Translations under genes and position numbers: made by a program | Assembly (NCBI GenBank): GCA_900768685.1 | Contig: CAAGDX010000019.1 | Coordinates: 1-64,000, forward strand | DNA: 64,000 bases | Reading direction: 5' to 3' | From: Bacteroidales bacterium | GTDB lineage: Bacteria > Bacteroidota > Bacteroidia > Bacteroidales > Muribaculaceae | Shown: in pieces, positions 54,458-63,922 of the stretch | How the letters are laid out: the number at the start of each line of letters is the position of its first letter | Numbering within the stretch: position 1 is the stretch's first letter | The notes under the pieces: model-generated | Seen by the model: only the letters and a program-made list of their open reading frames with translations | What the model was told of the DNA's origin: nothing | The model's database searches: none

Positions 54458-54465
54458 TATATTTG
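54458..54465 (+). promoter_or_regulatory. -7 box of the GT2 gene
   Basis: TATATTTG matches TAnnTTTG. The ATG follows 35 nt later at 54500. A TTG at 54433-54435 is slightly far at 22 nt. Confidence 0.5.
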
Positions 54466-54499
54466 CAAAAACATTTAATCCGAATCACAAAAACATAAA

Positions 54500-55273
54500 A
54501 TGACGCCAATCTCTGCGGTAATAATTTCGCGAAACGAGGAGCATCGCATTAAACAATGCTTGGATTCACTTGAAGGCATAGCCGACGAGATTATCGTTGT
54601 AGATTCTTTTTCCACGGATAAAACGGCTCAAATCTGCGAGGATGCGGGTTGCAAGGTGGTGCAAAGAAAATTTCCCGGCTACGGTGCTCAACGCCAGTAT
54701 GCCACATCCCTTGCAAAACACCGCTATGTCCTTTCCATTGATGCAGACGAAGTGCTCTCACCTGCTCTGCGTACATCACTTATAAACCTTAAAAATGAGG
54801 GACTTACGCACCGAGTTTATAAATTCACACGCATGAATTTTTACTGCGAAGAGCCTATACGCCACTGCGGATGGTACCCGGATTTTCAGATAAGGCTTTT
54901 TGACAAAAGATATGCAACATGGGACTTGAGCGACGTATTTGAAAAGGTTATTTTCCCCGGTACGCTTCGCCCGGAACCGATTGACGGCGACATTCTCCAC
55001 TACCGTTGTCGCACTGCGGATGAATACCACCGCACAGTGGTCAGTCACGCTATGATAGGAGGCAAAGTCCTTGCCACAAAACGCAAATCAGTTGGACCGC
55101 TCTTGCCTTGGCTCAAAGGCTTGAAGTCTTTCTTTGAATGTTATATTCTCCGTGCAGGTTTCCTTGATGGCAGTCAAGGCTACGCAATCAGTCGTGAAGA
55201 ATACCTCTCCACTTACGAGGCTTACAAATTAGCTCGTAAACTGCTCGCAAAGAAAGAAGAAAAGGAAGAGTAA
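54500..55273 (+). CDS. Family-2 glycosyltransferase (WaaE-like)
   Basis: 257 aa. The GT-A fold shows AVIISRNEEHRIKQCLDSLE at the start, DEIIVVDSFSTDKT, and the metal motif SIDADEVLSP. WaaE-like enzymes add sugars to the LPS core; DEYHRTVVSHAMIGGK and the C-terminal GLKSFFECYILRAGFLDG support this subgroup. Cytoplasmic, probably membrane associated. Single gene with its own promoter and terminator. Confidence 0.88.
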   Translation: MTPISAVIISRNEEHRIKQCLDSLEGIADEIIVVDSFSTDKTAQICEDAGCKVVQRKFPGYGAQRQYATSLAKHRYVLSIDADEVLSPALRTSLINLKNEGLTHRVYKFTRMNFYCEEPIRHCGWYPDFQIRLFDKRYATWDLSDVFEKVIFPGTLRPEPIDGDILHYRCRTADEYHRTVVSHAMIGGKVLATKRKSVGPLLPWLKGLKSFFECYILRAGFLDGSQGYAISREEYLSTYEAYKLARKLLAKKEEKEE

Positions 55274-55312
55274 AAAATCAAATAATTGACCAATCAAACT
55301 ACATAAATCACT

Positions 55313-55341
55313 AAAAAAGCAGCCTTGAGAGCTGCTTTTTT
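55313..55341. terminator. Bidirectional terminator between convergent genes
   Basis: AAAAAGCAGC / GCTGCTTTTTT with a 7-nt loop. Plus-strand T-run ends the GT2 gene; the A-run on the left serves the esterase gene on the minus strand. Confidence 0.8.
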
Positions 55342-55365
55342 AATATACTGCGTTACATATTTTTA

Positions 55366-56301
55366 CTACATATTGGACTTCAAATAATCCATAATTGTGA
55401 AGTCTGTTTTATAGTCTTTTACGCCCGGCTTGCGGCTGGAAAGAATGGTGATTTCCCCTACTCCGCCATTTGCCGCATCAGAAATGAACTGCAGAATTTC
55501 CGTGCGATAACTGTTCATCGGATTTATGCAAACTTCATGACTTGCACCCATAACGGTATGGAAAACGTGAGGAATTTCCATTTCATTCAGTTGGCGACTG
55601 ATTGTTTTTGAGCCATAAAGCCCAATAGTGCCTATCACTGCTTTTTCGTATGGCACAACATTGTCCGCATCGCCATGGAAAAGCATTAGCGGAGCGGTTT
55701 TTGCGGTCCAAACAGGCTCTCCGTCAGCACAAACGGCGCCGGCAAAAGAAATAACTCCGGCATAGTTAAACCATTCCGGGAAAATGCCGCCGAGACTGCC
55801 GCTTATCAGCACATTTTCCGCTTGCAATGCCGTGATTGCTCCTGCACTGGAACCACACGCAAAAATTTTCGTAGGGTCTATCCCCCACTCTTCACTCATA
55901 CTTATCACATAACCCGTTGCACTGAGAAAATCCATCACTGCAACCGTGATAGCCTGCTGAAGTGCAGCCTTGAATCCATCTATGCTCGCCATTTGACTTG
56001 CAGGTGCATCTGCAAGTGCCGTGCGGTAATCTACAGACACCACATTTATGCCGTTTTCAGCCAAAAAGTTGAAGAAAGGAATGTAGTCCTTATTGTCTCG
56101 CTCACCCGCCTTAAAACTGCCGCCAAAAGCAAAAATAAGCGTACTTGCTGTCTGCTTTTCAGCGGAATAATATCTGTCATATTTCAGGGTATCTGTTTCC
56201 ACTATGTTATAGACTCCCGTTTCCTTTACAACCTCACTTTTCGCAAACGGTGCTGAGAAAATTAAGGTTGCCAAAAAGACCGAAAAAATGCGTAATTTCA
56301 T
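55366..56301 (-). CDS. Secreted alpha/beta hydrolase (carboxylesterase-like)
   Basis: 311 aa. Signal peptide MKLRIFSVFLATLIFSAPFA. The nucleophile elbow is GSSAG (CGSSAGAITALQAEN), the oxyanion region FAFGGSFKAG, an acid in LFHGDADNVVPYEKA and His in GASHEVCIN. An esterase or peptidase of the BD-FAE/dienelactone-like kind; substrate unknown. It is 21 nt after nadD and likely on the same transcript. Confidence 0.82.
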   Translation of the reverse strand: MKLRIFSVFLATLIFSAPFAKSEVVKETGVYNIVETDTLKYDRYYSAEKQTASTLIFAFGGSFKAGERDNKDYIPFFNFLAENGINVVSVDYRTALADAPASQMASIDGFKAALQQAITVAVMDFLSATGYVISMSEEWGIDPTKIFACGSSAGAITALQAENVLISGSLGGIFPEWFNYAGVISFAGAVCADGEPVWTAKTAPLMLFHGDADNVVPYEKAVIGTIGLYGSKTISRQLNEMEIPHVFHTVMGASHEVCINPMNSYRTEILQFISDAANGGVGEITILSSRKPGVKDYKTDFTIMDYLKSNM

Positions 56302-56322
56302 CTTTTATGTATGTTTTAGAAT

Positions 56323-56913
56323 TTATTTGTATAGATTATTTTCAAAAATAAAACGTCTCACGCTGTCCGGCACGAAAAAGGCAGGGTCTCCACCGTTTTT
56401 AATGAGATTGCGGACAAATGTGGAAGAAATTTCAAAGGTGGGAGCATCGGAAAAACGCACATTTGTGTAATTTTCGCTCTTGTCTATTGCATAACCCGGT
56501 CGTGGATATACAACAACACCAAAATCACGAATTATCTCATCATAACATTTCCACTTTGTGAAAATATTCCAATTGTCTGCCCCGATTATAAGGCAAAAAT
56601 CCGTGTCGGGGTATCTTTTTGCCAGTTCGCGGAGAGTGCTAATAGTATATGATGGCTTAGGCATGGACAACTCCACATCACAGGCTTCCACAAAATCCAC
56701 ACCGCTACATGCGAGCCTCAGCATTTCAAGTCTCACGCTGTCGCTGAGCAGTTCTTCCGGATTCTGTTTCAGGGGATTAAGCGGCGAAAGCACAAGCCAA
56801 ACAGCATCAAATCCGCACTCTTGTCGGATATAGTTGCAGAGCATCAAGTGTCCGATATGAACAGGATTGAAAGACCCGCCCATAACCGCTATTTTTCTCC
56901 TTTTTTCAGACAT
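56323..56913 (-). CDS. nadD: Nicotinate-nucleotide adenylyltransferase
   Basis: 196 aa. GGSFNPVHIGHLMLCNYI is the nucleotidyltransferase (HxGH) motif, and ISSTFVRNLIKNG the ISSTxIR motif. Makes deamido-NAD in NAD synthesis. Adjacent to gmk, overlapping by 1 nt. Confidence 0.96.
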   Translation of the reverse strand: MSEKRRKIAVMGGSFNPVHIGHLMLCNYIRQECGFDAVWLVLSPLNPLKQNPEELLSDSVRLEMLRLACSGVDFVEACDVELSMPKPSYTISTLRELAKRYPDTDFCLIIGADNWNIFTKWKCYDEIIRDFGVVVYPRPGYAIDKSENYTNVRFSDAPTFEISSTFVRNLIKNGGDPAFFVPDSVRRFIFENNLYK

Positions 56914-57479
56914 TATTTACAAAAGCCGATTATTATTTCTTCCGTTTTAAGAATTGCAGTGTCTAAATCATCGTTGACAACCGTCACATCATAGTCTTTT
57001 GCAAAAGAAATCTCGTATTCTGCTTTTTCAACACGCTGATTTATCATTTCCATAGAGTCCGTGCCACGGTTTATAAGTCGCTCCTTAAGTGCTGCAACAG
57101 ACGGCGGCATAATAAAAATAGTCTTTGCATCTTCACCGAACAGACGTTTTACGTTTATTCCGCCTTTGACATCTATATCAAGGACAACGTTTTTGCCCTC
57201 CTCTATTTTGCGTGAAACTTCACTCTTGAGCGTGCCATAAAAGCGACCCGGATAAACCTCCTCAAACTCGATAAATTCACCTGCTGCAACCTTTTCCAGG
57301 AAATCATCCGTAGTGAGGAAATAATAGTTCACACCATCTTCCTCGCCTTGGCGTGGATTGCGGTTTGTGGCGGAAACGGAAAATTCCAGATGCACGTTTC
57401 CGCGTTCCATAATAGCATTTATAATAGTGGATTTTCCGCAACCTGAGGGTGCTGAAATTATGATTATTTTTCCTTTCAT
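56913..57479 (-). CDS. gmk: Guanylate kinase
   Basis: 188 aa from the ATG at 57479 (MKGKIIIISAPSGCGKST); an upstream ATG at 57509 adds ten residues without family support. P-loop APSGCGKST, GMP site FSVSATNRNPRQGEEDGVNY. Converts GMP to GDP. Confidence 0.95.
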   Translation of the reverse strand: MKGKIIIISAPSGCGKSTIINAIMERGNVHLEFSVSATNRNPRQGEEDGVNYYFLTTDDFLEKVAAGEFIEFEEVYPGRFYGTLKSEVSRKIEEGKNVVLDIDVKGGINVKRLFGEDAKTIFIMPPSVAALKERLINRGTDSMEMINQRVEKAEYEISFAKDYDVTVVNDDLDTAILKTEEIIIGFCK

Positions 57480-57529
57480 GGCATGTATGGTTTTAGTTTT
57501 TATGGGCAAATATTTTGAGTTTCCGGCTA

Positions 57530-58405
57530 TTACATCACGTTGAGAACTTGCTCCTTAATCTGCTCGAGTTCGTCTTTCATTTTGACAACTATTATCTGCA
57601 TTTCCGCATGATTGCTTTTGCTGCCGAGGGTATTTATTTCCCTACCCATTTCCTGAGAGATAAAGCCCAGTTTTTTGCCTTGTCCTCTGCCACTTTCCAT
57701 TGTTTCAAAGAAATATTCAATATGCTGGGCAAGACGCTGTTTTTCCTCATTTATATCAAGTTTTTCAATATAGAAAATCATTTCCTGCTCCAAACGAGCC
57801 TTGTCGTACTCGGCATTAGGGATTTGGGAAAGGTTATCCTCAATTCTGGCACGAATTTTCTGCACTCGTTCTTTTTCATATTGAGGTATTTCGTCAAGCA
57901 AATCTTTAATTTTGTGAAGTCGCACGGCAAAGAAATCTTCCAGTTTGCGTCCTTCCTTGCGGCGGAACTGCATAAGTTGTGCCACAGCATCGTGAACGGC
58001 TGTCATAAGTGCCGTAACGTCCTCATCGGAAGGAGTGGCGATATTGTCCGTTTTCAAGGCATCAGGCATACGGAGCAGTGTTGCGTACCAGTCAACGGGA
58101 AGCGGTATCAGCAAGCGTTGTGACATTTCCTCTATTTGGCGTTTGTATGCCGCAAGAAGGTCAATATTCAGAGCCACAGGGCTGTCATTTCCAATAGATT
58201 CCGCATAAACGGACAAATCGACTTTTCCACGCTCCAACTGTGAAGCGATGTGTGCTCTCATGTCCAATTCTTTGTCGCGATAAGCAACAGGTATTCGAGC
58301 GGATAAGTCAAGCTGTTTTGAGTTTAGCGACTTGATTTCTACAGTAAATCTTTTGTTTGCCGTTTCGGTAACTGCCTTTCCGAAACCCGTCATTGATAGT
58401 AGCAT
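57530..58405 (-). CDS. YicC/YloC family endoribonuclease
   Basis: 291 aa. The N-terminal MLLSMTGFGKAVTE and VEIKSLNSKQLDLS, and the C-terminal GKKLGFISQEMGREINTLGS and EQIKEQVLNV are characteristic. In E. coli YicC takes part in RNA decay. First gene of the yicC-gmk-nadD-esterase unit. Confidence 0.93.
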   Translation of the reverse strand: MLLSMTGFGKAVTETANKRFTVEIKSLNSKQLDLSARIPVAYRDKELDMRAHIASQLERGKVDLSVYAESIGNDSPVALNIDLLAAYKRQIEEMSQRLLIPLPVDWYATLLRMPDALKTDNIATPSDEDVTALMTAVHDAVAQLMQFRRKEGRKLEDFFAVRLHKIKDLLDEIPQYEKERVQKIRARIEDNLSQIPNAEYDKARLEQEMIFYIEKLDINEEKQRLAQHIEYFFETMESGRGQGKKLGFISQEMGREINTLGSKSNHAEMQIIVVKMKDELEQIKEQVLNVM

Positions 58406-58782
58406 TTTTTCACGTATTAAAAGTTATGCGAAAATACGTAAAATTTCTGAAACCATTGCTATATATCTTCAATTTTTATAACATGTAAAAATAAGAGATT
58501 TTTATCTGATTATTTTTACATTTGCTCTTATTTCACTGATTACCAACATATTACAACTGTAAATTAAGAAACAAACAACACAAAAATAAAGTAATTTTCA
58601 CCTTATTTATACATAAAAGCAGGGCTTTTTGCCTTAAAATGTAAAAATAAGCAGATTTATTTCACCTTATTTCTGCAAAATTTGTAGAAATAAGAAAATT
58701 TTTGGCAAAATTGCTCGGTGTGTGAAAAAATTGTGCTAACTTAGCAAGAAAATAGATACCTATTGATTTCTAATATATAATT
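58406..58782. other. A/T-rich divergent region with repeated AAATAAG/CTTATTT motifs
   Basis: No gene. AAATAAG occurs at about 58488, 58644 and 58687; its complement CTTATTT at 58527, 58602 and 58667. ATGTAAAAATAAG is present twice (58483 and 58639), once facing an inverted TTATTTTTACAT. It may be a regulatory region for yicC and manC. A weak promoter-like TAACTTAG (58737-58744) precedes manC. Confidence 0.5.
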
Positions 58783-59865
58783 ATGAATAATCAGCATAGA
58801 TTTTGTGTAATAATGTGCGGTGGTATCGGTAGCCGCTTTTGGCCTTATAGCCGAACAAACCGCCCTAAACAGTTTATTGATTTCCTCGGCACCGGCAGGT
58901 CACTGCTTCAAATGAGTTACGACAGAATTCTCGCTATCGTGCCTAAAGAAAACATTATTTTCGTGACAAACAAACAGTATGCTCCCCTTATCAAGGAGCA
59001 ACTGCCGGAAATATCAGACAATCAGATTCTACTTGAGCCGGCTCGCCGTAACACCGCTCCTTGCATCGCTTGGGCGGCTTACCACATCGCTGCTATAGAC
59101 CCGCAAGCCACTATGATTGTCACACCAAGCGACCACCTCATAACTCGCGAAAAAGAGTTTGAACAGAGCGTTATCAGCGGTTTGGAATTTGTAGAAAACA
59201 ACGAGGCTCTCCTCACACTCGGAATCAAACCTACAAGACCCGAAACAGGCTACGGATATATACAAGTGGGTGAAAAAGTCTCCGGAAATATCAGCAATGT
59301 GAAAACTTTTACGGAAAAACCGAATGTGGAACTCGCAAAGGTCTTTCTGGACAGCGGCGAATTTTTCTGGAACTCCGGTATTTTCCTCTGGAAAGCATCT
59401 GCTATCATAAATGCTCTCAAAGAATATGCTCCTGACGTAACTTCCACATTTGAACGTGGTTTAGACTGCTTTGGAACAGAAAAAGAAGACAAATTTATTG
59501 CAGAAAACTTTGCCGGATGTGTGAATATTTCCATAGACTTTGCCGTGATGGAAAAAACCGCAAACGTGTTTGTGGAAACCGTCTCTTTCGGATGGAACGA
59601 CCTTGGCGCCTGGAGTGCCCTGCGTGACAATTCACCCAAAAACAGTGATGGAAACGTGGCACAAAACTGCGAACTGCTTTCATACAATTCCAGCGGTAAT
59701 ATTTTTGCTATCCACGGCAAGAAACTCGTTGTAGTTGACGGACTTAAGGACTATATCGTGGCTGATGCCGGTGACGTCCTTCTCGTCTGCCCTATCAGCG
59801 AAGAACAGCGAATAAAGCAGATGGTAAACGATGCCAAACTCAAATTCGGCGATAAATATCTATAA
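58783..59865 (+). CDS. manC: Mannose-1-phosphate guanylyltransferase
   Basis: 360 aa. The pyrophosphorylase signature is CGGIGSRFWPYSRTNRPKQF, with FTEKPNVELAK and FWNSGIFLWKA. It makes GDP-mannose for surface glycans. It lacks the C-terminal cupin isomerase domain, as short ManC forms do. Its stop TAA overlaps the ATG of ruvB by one base. Confidence 0.95.
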   Translation: MNNQHRFCVIMCGGIGSRFWPYSRTNRPKQFIDFLGTGRSLLQMSYDRILAIVPKENIIFVTNKQYAPLIKEQLPEISDNQILLEPARRNTAPCIAWAAYHIAAIDPQATMIVTPSDHLITREKEFEQSVISGLEFVENNEALLTLGIKPTRPETGYGYIQVGEKVSGNISNVKTFTEKPNVELAKVFLDSGEFFWNSGIFLWKASAIINALKEYAPDVTSTFERGLDCFGTEKEDKFIAENFAGCVNISIDFAVMEKTANVFVETVSFGWNDLGAWSALRDNSPKNSDGNVAQNCELLSYNSSGNIFAIHGKKLVVVDGLKDYIVADAGDVLLVCPISEEQRIKQMVNDAKLKFGDKYL

Positions 59866-60902
59866 TGGAAGAAGATTTTGACATAAGAAATATTGGAAAC
59901 AGCCGTGAAGCGGACTTTGAACGTGCCTTGCGACCATCTAAATTTGATGCTTTTTGCGGTCAAGACAAGATTGTGGCAAACCTCAAAGTTTTTGTGGAAG
60001 CGGCAAGACTGCGTGGCGAGGCTCTGGACCACCTCCTGCTCCACGGACCTCCGGGACTGGGTAAAACAACACTTTCCGCTATCATAGCAAACGAGTTGGG
60101 AGTAGGATTCAAGGTCACTTCCGGTCCTGTGCTTGATAAGCCCGGCGACCTTGCAGGTATCCTCACTTCTCTGGAACCGAACGATGTGCTTTTTATTGAC
60201 GAAATACACCGTTTAAGTCCTGTTGTGGAGGAATATCTCTATTCCGCTATGGAGGACTATCGCATTGATATAATGATAGATAAGGGTCCGGGTGCGAGAA
60301 CTGTGCAACTCTCACTCTCGCCTTTTACACTCGTTGGTGCCACCACTCGCAGCGGCCTCCTCACAGCACCGCTCCGTGCAAGATTCGGCATAAATTGCCA
60401 CTTGGAATACTACGACCATGATGTGCTGCAAAAGATTGTACTCCGCTCCGCAAGACTTCTCAACGTGAAATGCACGGAAGAGGCGGCAAATGAGATTGCA
60501 CTCCGCAGCCGAGGCACGCCTCGTATTGCAAACGCTCTGCTGCGACGCGTTCGCGACTTCGCACAGGTTCTCGGAACAGGAGAAATAGACCTCAAAATAG
60601 CACGCTATTCGCTTGAAGCACTGAATATTGACAAGTTTGGACTTGACGAAATAGACAATAAGATTTTGACCACGATTATCACCAAATTCAAAGGTGGTCC
60701 CGTGGGACTTACCACTATCGCCACCGCTCTGGGCGAAGATCCCGGCACTATTGAGGACGTTTATGAACCGTTCCTCATAAAAGAGGGTTTTATACGCCGC
60801 ACACCGCGTGGACGTGAAGTTACAGACTTGGCATACAGCCATTTAGGCAAGAAAAATGAAAAAAATATAGGTACTGGTAATTTATTTGCGGAAGAAGAAT
60901 AA
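59865..60902 (+). CDS. ruvB: Holliday junction helicase RuvB
   Basis: 345 aa AAA+ motor for branch migration. LRPSKFDAFCGQDKIVANL, Walker A LHGPPGLGKTTL, Walker B LFIDEIHRL, sensor LVGATTRSGLL, and a C-terminal winged helix (FIRRTPRGREVTDLAY). Overlaps manC by one base. Confidence 0.98.
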   Translation: MEEDFDIRNIGNSREADFERALRPSKFDAFCGQDKIVANLKVFVEAARLRGEALDHLLLHGPPGLGKTTLSAIIANELGVGFKVTSGPVLDKPGDLAGILTSLEPNDVLFIDEIHRLSPVVEEYLYSAMEDYRIDIMIDKGPGARTVQLSLSPFTLVGATTRSGLLTAPLRARFGINCHLEYYDHDVLQKIVLRSARLLNVKCTEEAANEIALRSRGTPRIANALLRRVRDFAQVLGTGEIDLKIARYSLEALNIDKFGLDEIDNKILTTIITKFKGGPVGLTTIATALGEDPGTIEDVYEPFLIKEGFIRRTPRGREVTDLAYSHLGKKNEKNIGTGNLFAEEE

Positions 60903-60939
60903 CAATTCAGGCTATCTTCTTCATTTTTAAATAATTAAC

Positions 60940-62427
60940 ATGGGACAAGCTATAAAAAGTTTGGCTAAAGACACCGCCATTTACGGCGTGAGCAGCATAG
61001 TGGGCAGATTCCTGAACTGGTGTCTTGTGCCTATGTACACTCACCTTTTCACAAAAAGTGAATACGGAGTGGTGACTTACATCTATTCCATCACCGCCCT
61101 ACTCCTCATTATCCTCACTTATGGCATGGAAACGGGCTTTTTCCGCTTCACAAACCACGAAAAATGGAACAATCCGGGAAAAGTATATACCACTTCCCTA
61201 CTCTCCATTTTCAGCACATCCGCTATTTTCGTGCTTGGGGTATTAGCGTTTGCTCAGCCTCTCTCGGAAATTATGGAGTGTGCCGGACATGCAGATTACA
61301 TTGTTCTGATGGCTGCAGCAGTTGCAATGGATGCCGTAACCGCTATTCCATTCGCATATTTGAGGTATAAAAAACGCCCTATCCGCTTTGCAACTCTCAA
61401 ACTCATAAATATAGGTCTGAATATAGGTCTAAATCTTGTTTTTTTGGTTCTCTGTCCTTGGATAATGAAAACTTTTCCGGGTGCTATTGACAGCATTTAC
61501 AGTCCGGATTACGGCATAGGATACATCTTCCTTTCAAACTTTATAGCCTCTGCAGTTACGCTGTTTATGCTGTATCCCGAGCTGAAAGCGGAGAAGTATT
61601 CCTTTGACGGAAAACTACTCAAAGAGATGCTATCATACTCCTTCCCGCTGCTCATACTCGGTATTGCCGGAATTATGAATCAAAGTATAGACAAAATTAT
61701 ATATCCCCTACTCACTTCAGACCCGGAAAATGCTATGGCAGACGTTGGCGTTTATGGTGCAAATTATAAAATTGCAATCGTGATGGTGATGTTCATTCAG
61801 GCTTTCCGTTTTGCATACGAACCTTTCATTTTTGCCCAAAATAAGGAAGCCGGAAAAGACAAAATGCAAGCCTACTGCGATGCTATGAAGTATTTCGTGA
61901 TTTTCGGACTGCTGATTTTCCTCGGAGTAATGTTTTTTATAGACATTATTAAGTATTTCGTTGCTCCGGAGTACTTTGTGGGACTGAAAGTGGTGCCTGT
62001 AATAATGATAGCGGAACTGTTTTTCGGCATATTTTTCAACCTTTCGCTATGGTATAAATTAACAGATAAAACTATCTGGGGAACATGGTTTTCACTCCTG
62101 GGACTGGCTGTAACACTGGTACTTAACGCAATTCTTGTGCCTTTCTTCGGCTATATGGGTTGTGCTTGGGCAGCCCTGGGATGTTACACCACAATGATGG
62201 TGGTATCATACTTCGTAGGGAAAGCCAAATACCCGATTGATTATGATATTCGCACAATAGGACTTTACTTCGGAATAGCAATTATCCTCTATGTGGCATC
62301 AATATTCATCACCACAGGAAACAAAGTTATTGATTTTCCCGTAAGGCTCTTAATGCTTGCGGCTTACGTATTCCTCGTGATTCGCAAAGAAAAACCAACT
62401 CTAAACATTTTCAAGCGTAAAAAATGA
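60940..62427 (+). CDS. Polysaccharide flippase (Wzx/MATE-like)
   Basis: 495 aa with about 14 helices, of the polysaccharide biosynthesis (PST/MOP) superfamily. The start YGVSSIVGRFLNWCLVPMYT and the segment SEYGVVTYIYSITALL are typical. Exports lipid-linked sugars. It begins 37 nt after ruvB and overlaps the next gene by 4 nt. Confidence 0.9.
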   Translation: MGQAIKSLAKDTAIYGVSSIVGRFLNWCLVPMYTHLFTKSEYGVVTYIYSITALLLIILTYGMETGFFRFTNHEKWNNPGKVYTTSLLSIFSTSAIFVLGVLAFAQPLSEIMECAGHADYIVLMAAAVAMDAVTAIPFAYLRYKKRPIRFATLKLINIGLNIGLNLVFLVLCPWIMKTFPGAIDSIYSPDYGIGYIFLSNFIASAVTLFMLYPELKAEKYSFDGKLLKEMLSYSFPLLILGIAGIMNQSIDKIIYPLLTSDPENAMADVGVYGANYKIAIVMVMFIQAFRFAYEPFIFAQNKEAGKDKMQAYCDAMKYFVIFGLLIFLGVMFFIDIIKYFVAPEYFVGLKVVPVIMIAELFFGIFFNLSLWYKLTDKTIWGTWFSLLGLAVTLVLNAILVPFFGYMGCAWAALGCYTTMMVVSYFVGKAKYPIDYDIRTIGLYFGIAIILYVASIFITTGNKVIDFPVRLLMLAAYVFLVIRKEKPTLNIFKRKK

Positions 62428-63650
62428 AAATAGCAGTTTTATGCAACAGCGATTCTACCGGCGGTGCCGCTATTGCTACCGCTCGTCTTACATCCGCTCT
62501 TTCCAAGCATGGCTCTGATGCACAGATGATTGTGCTTCATAAAAATACTAAAAATCTCCGCGTGGAGGAAGCCGGAAGCAATTTTGAAAAGAAATTTGCC
62601 TTTTATGCGGAAAGACTTGGCATTTTTCTCCGTAACGGATTCAAAAAGGAAAACCTATTTAAGGTTTCAACAGCTTCTTCAGGCATAAAACTTGCTGATA
62701 ACCCGACAATTAAGGAAGCAGACGCTATTATTCTTTCTTGGATAAATCAAGGTATGCTTTCACTTGACGAACTGAAAAAACTTATTAAAACCGGCAAACC
62801 TATTATCTGGCAAATGCACGATATGTGGTGCTTCACGGGTATTTGTCACCACGCTTTCGGTTGCGACAACTTTACTCAGGAATGTGGCAAATGTAAGTTC
62901 CTGAACAGCAATAGAGTAGGGGATTTATCAAACTCTGTTTGGAAAAAGAAAAGAGAAATTTATGAAAACTCTAAAATCCAATTTGTGGCAGTGAGCAACT
63001 GGCTCAAGGACAGAGCAAATGAGAGTTCTCTCCTTAGAGATTTAGGGGTAGAAACAGTTCCCGTGCCGTTCCCGATTGAAGAATATCCGTTGCAATCATC
63101 TTCAAATCAGCGAAATAAGTTGATTATGGTGGCTGCACGCCTTGATGACAACGTAAAGGGTTTGGACATTGCAATTAAAGCACTTAACATCCTAAAAGAA
63201 AAGCATCCGGAAATTGCTAAGCGTTACGAAATGATATTTGTAGGCGAAATACGTGATAAATCCATGCTTGAATCGCTCAAATTTCCCCATCGCCTGTATA
63301 GTACTGTCACGGACACCAAAAAATTAAGAGAACTGTACAGCCAATCTGCTGTAGTCTTGTCATCATCTCGCTACGAAAGTTTGGGTATGACACTTATTGA
63401 GGGACAAGCCTGTGGGGCTGTTCCCGTAAGTTTTGATAGGGGAGGGCAGGGTGATATAATTTCCGATTGCTCAACAGGTTATATTGCCAAATACGAAGAT
63501 GCTGAAGACCTTGCCGAATGTATTGTAAAAGCCATAAATAATCCCATATCTCCGGAAACTCTCCACGCATCCGTATCACGCAAATTCTCTGAGGACACTG
63601 TTGCGAAAGCCTATATCTCTCTAATAAACAAGCAGTTTACCGGTAAATGA
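62424..63650 (+). CDS. Family-4 glycosyltransferase
   Basis: 408 aa GT-B enzyme. STGGAAIATARLTSAL at the start, WQMHDMWCFTGICHHAFGCD with CGKC (probable Cys cluster), and the C-terminal SSSRYESLGMTLIEGQACG with the ExxxxxxE element. Works on surface polysaccharide with the adjacent flippase; sugar unknown. Start overlaps the flippase stop (ATGA). Confidence 0.9.
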   Translation: MKIAVLCNSDSTGGAAIATARLTSALSKHGSDAQMIVLHKNTKNLRVEEAGSNFEKKFAFYAERLGIFLRNGFKKENLFKVSTASSGIKLADNPTIKEADAIILSWINQGMLSLDELKKLIKTGKPIIWQMHDMWCFTGICHHAFGCDNFTQECGKCKFLNSNRVGDLSNSVWKKKREIYENSKIQFVAVSNWLKDRANESSLLRDLGVETVPVPFPIEEYPLQSSSNQRNKLIMVAARLDDNVKGLDIAIKALNILKEKHPEIAKRYEMIFVGEIRDKSMLESLKFPHRLYSTVTDTKKLRELYSQSAVVLSSSRYESLGMTLIEGQACGAVPVSFDRGGQGDIISDCSTGYIAKYEDAEDLAECIVKAINNPISPETLHASVSRKFSEDTVAKAYISLINKQFTGK

Positions 63651-63659
63651 TATAAAAAA

Positions 63660-63886
63660 AGCAAAACCGATTCTCCCGAATCGGCTTCCAATACGTTTAG
63701 GGCGGTAGCCCTTAAACAAACCTAACATAAAACACGATGTTATCTTAAGGATGAATTAGCCCAACAAACACTAAATTCTAACATAAATACTAACCCTTAA
63801 AACTAATTACGGCTAATTCATTGTCGGATAAACTCCTTTATCCTTAGATAATGTAACTACTTATTTTGTTCACTAATTAACTTTTA
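63660..63886 (-). ncRNA. Predicted structured small RNA
   Basis: On the minus strand a strong promoter (63892-63922) is followed by about 225 nt without a coding frame and then a terminator. Predicted pairings are ATGAATTAGCC (63751-63761) with GGCTAATTCAT (63811-63821), TTATCT/AGATAA beyond it, a hairpin GGATAAA-CTCC-TTTATCC (63826-63843), and GTTTAGGGC/GCCCTTAAAC (63695-63717). The long interrupted rod recalls 6S RNA, but the class is not proved. Confidence 0.5.
63661..63684 (-). terminator. Terminator of the predicted small RNA
   Basis: CCGATTC (63667-63673) and GAATCGG (63678-63684) make a 7-bp stem. On the minus strand TTTTGCTTTTTTT follows. The plus strand lacks a T-run, so it fits the minus-strand RNA better than the glycosyltransferase operon. 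Confidence 0.65.
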
Positions 63887-63891
63887 CACTG

Positions 63892-63922
63892 CAAAAGTAC
63901 AACGCTTTTTTGCTCCTTGCAA
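63892..63922 (-). promoter_or_regulatory. Promoter of the predicted small RNA
   Basis: On the minus strand TTG (63920-63922), exactly 20 nt and TACTTTTG (63892-63899). No coding frame follows before the terminator at 63661-63684. Confidence 0.65.

Noticed and set aside
54279..54509. A minus-strand 76-codon frame between ybeY and the GT2 gene
   Set aside because: Phe/Cys/Ile-rich with no family features, and it covers the GT2 promoter.
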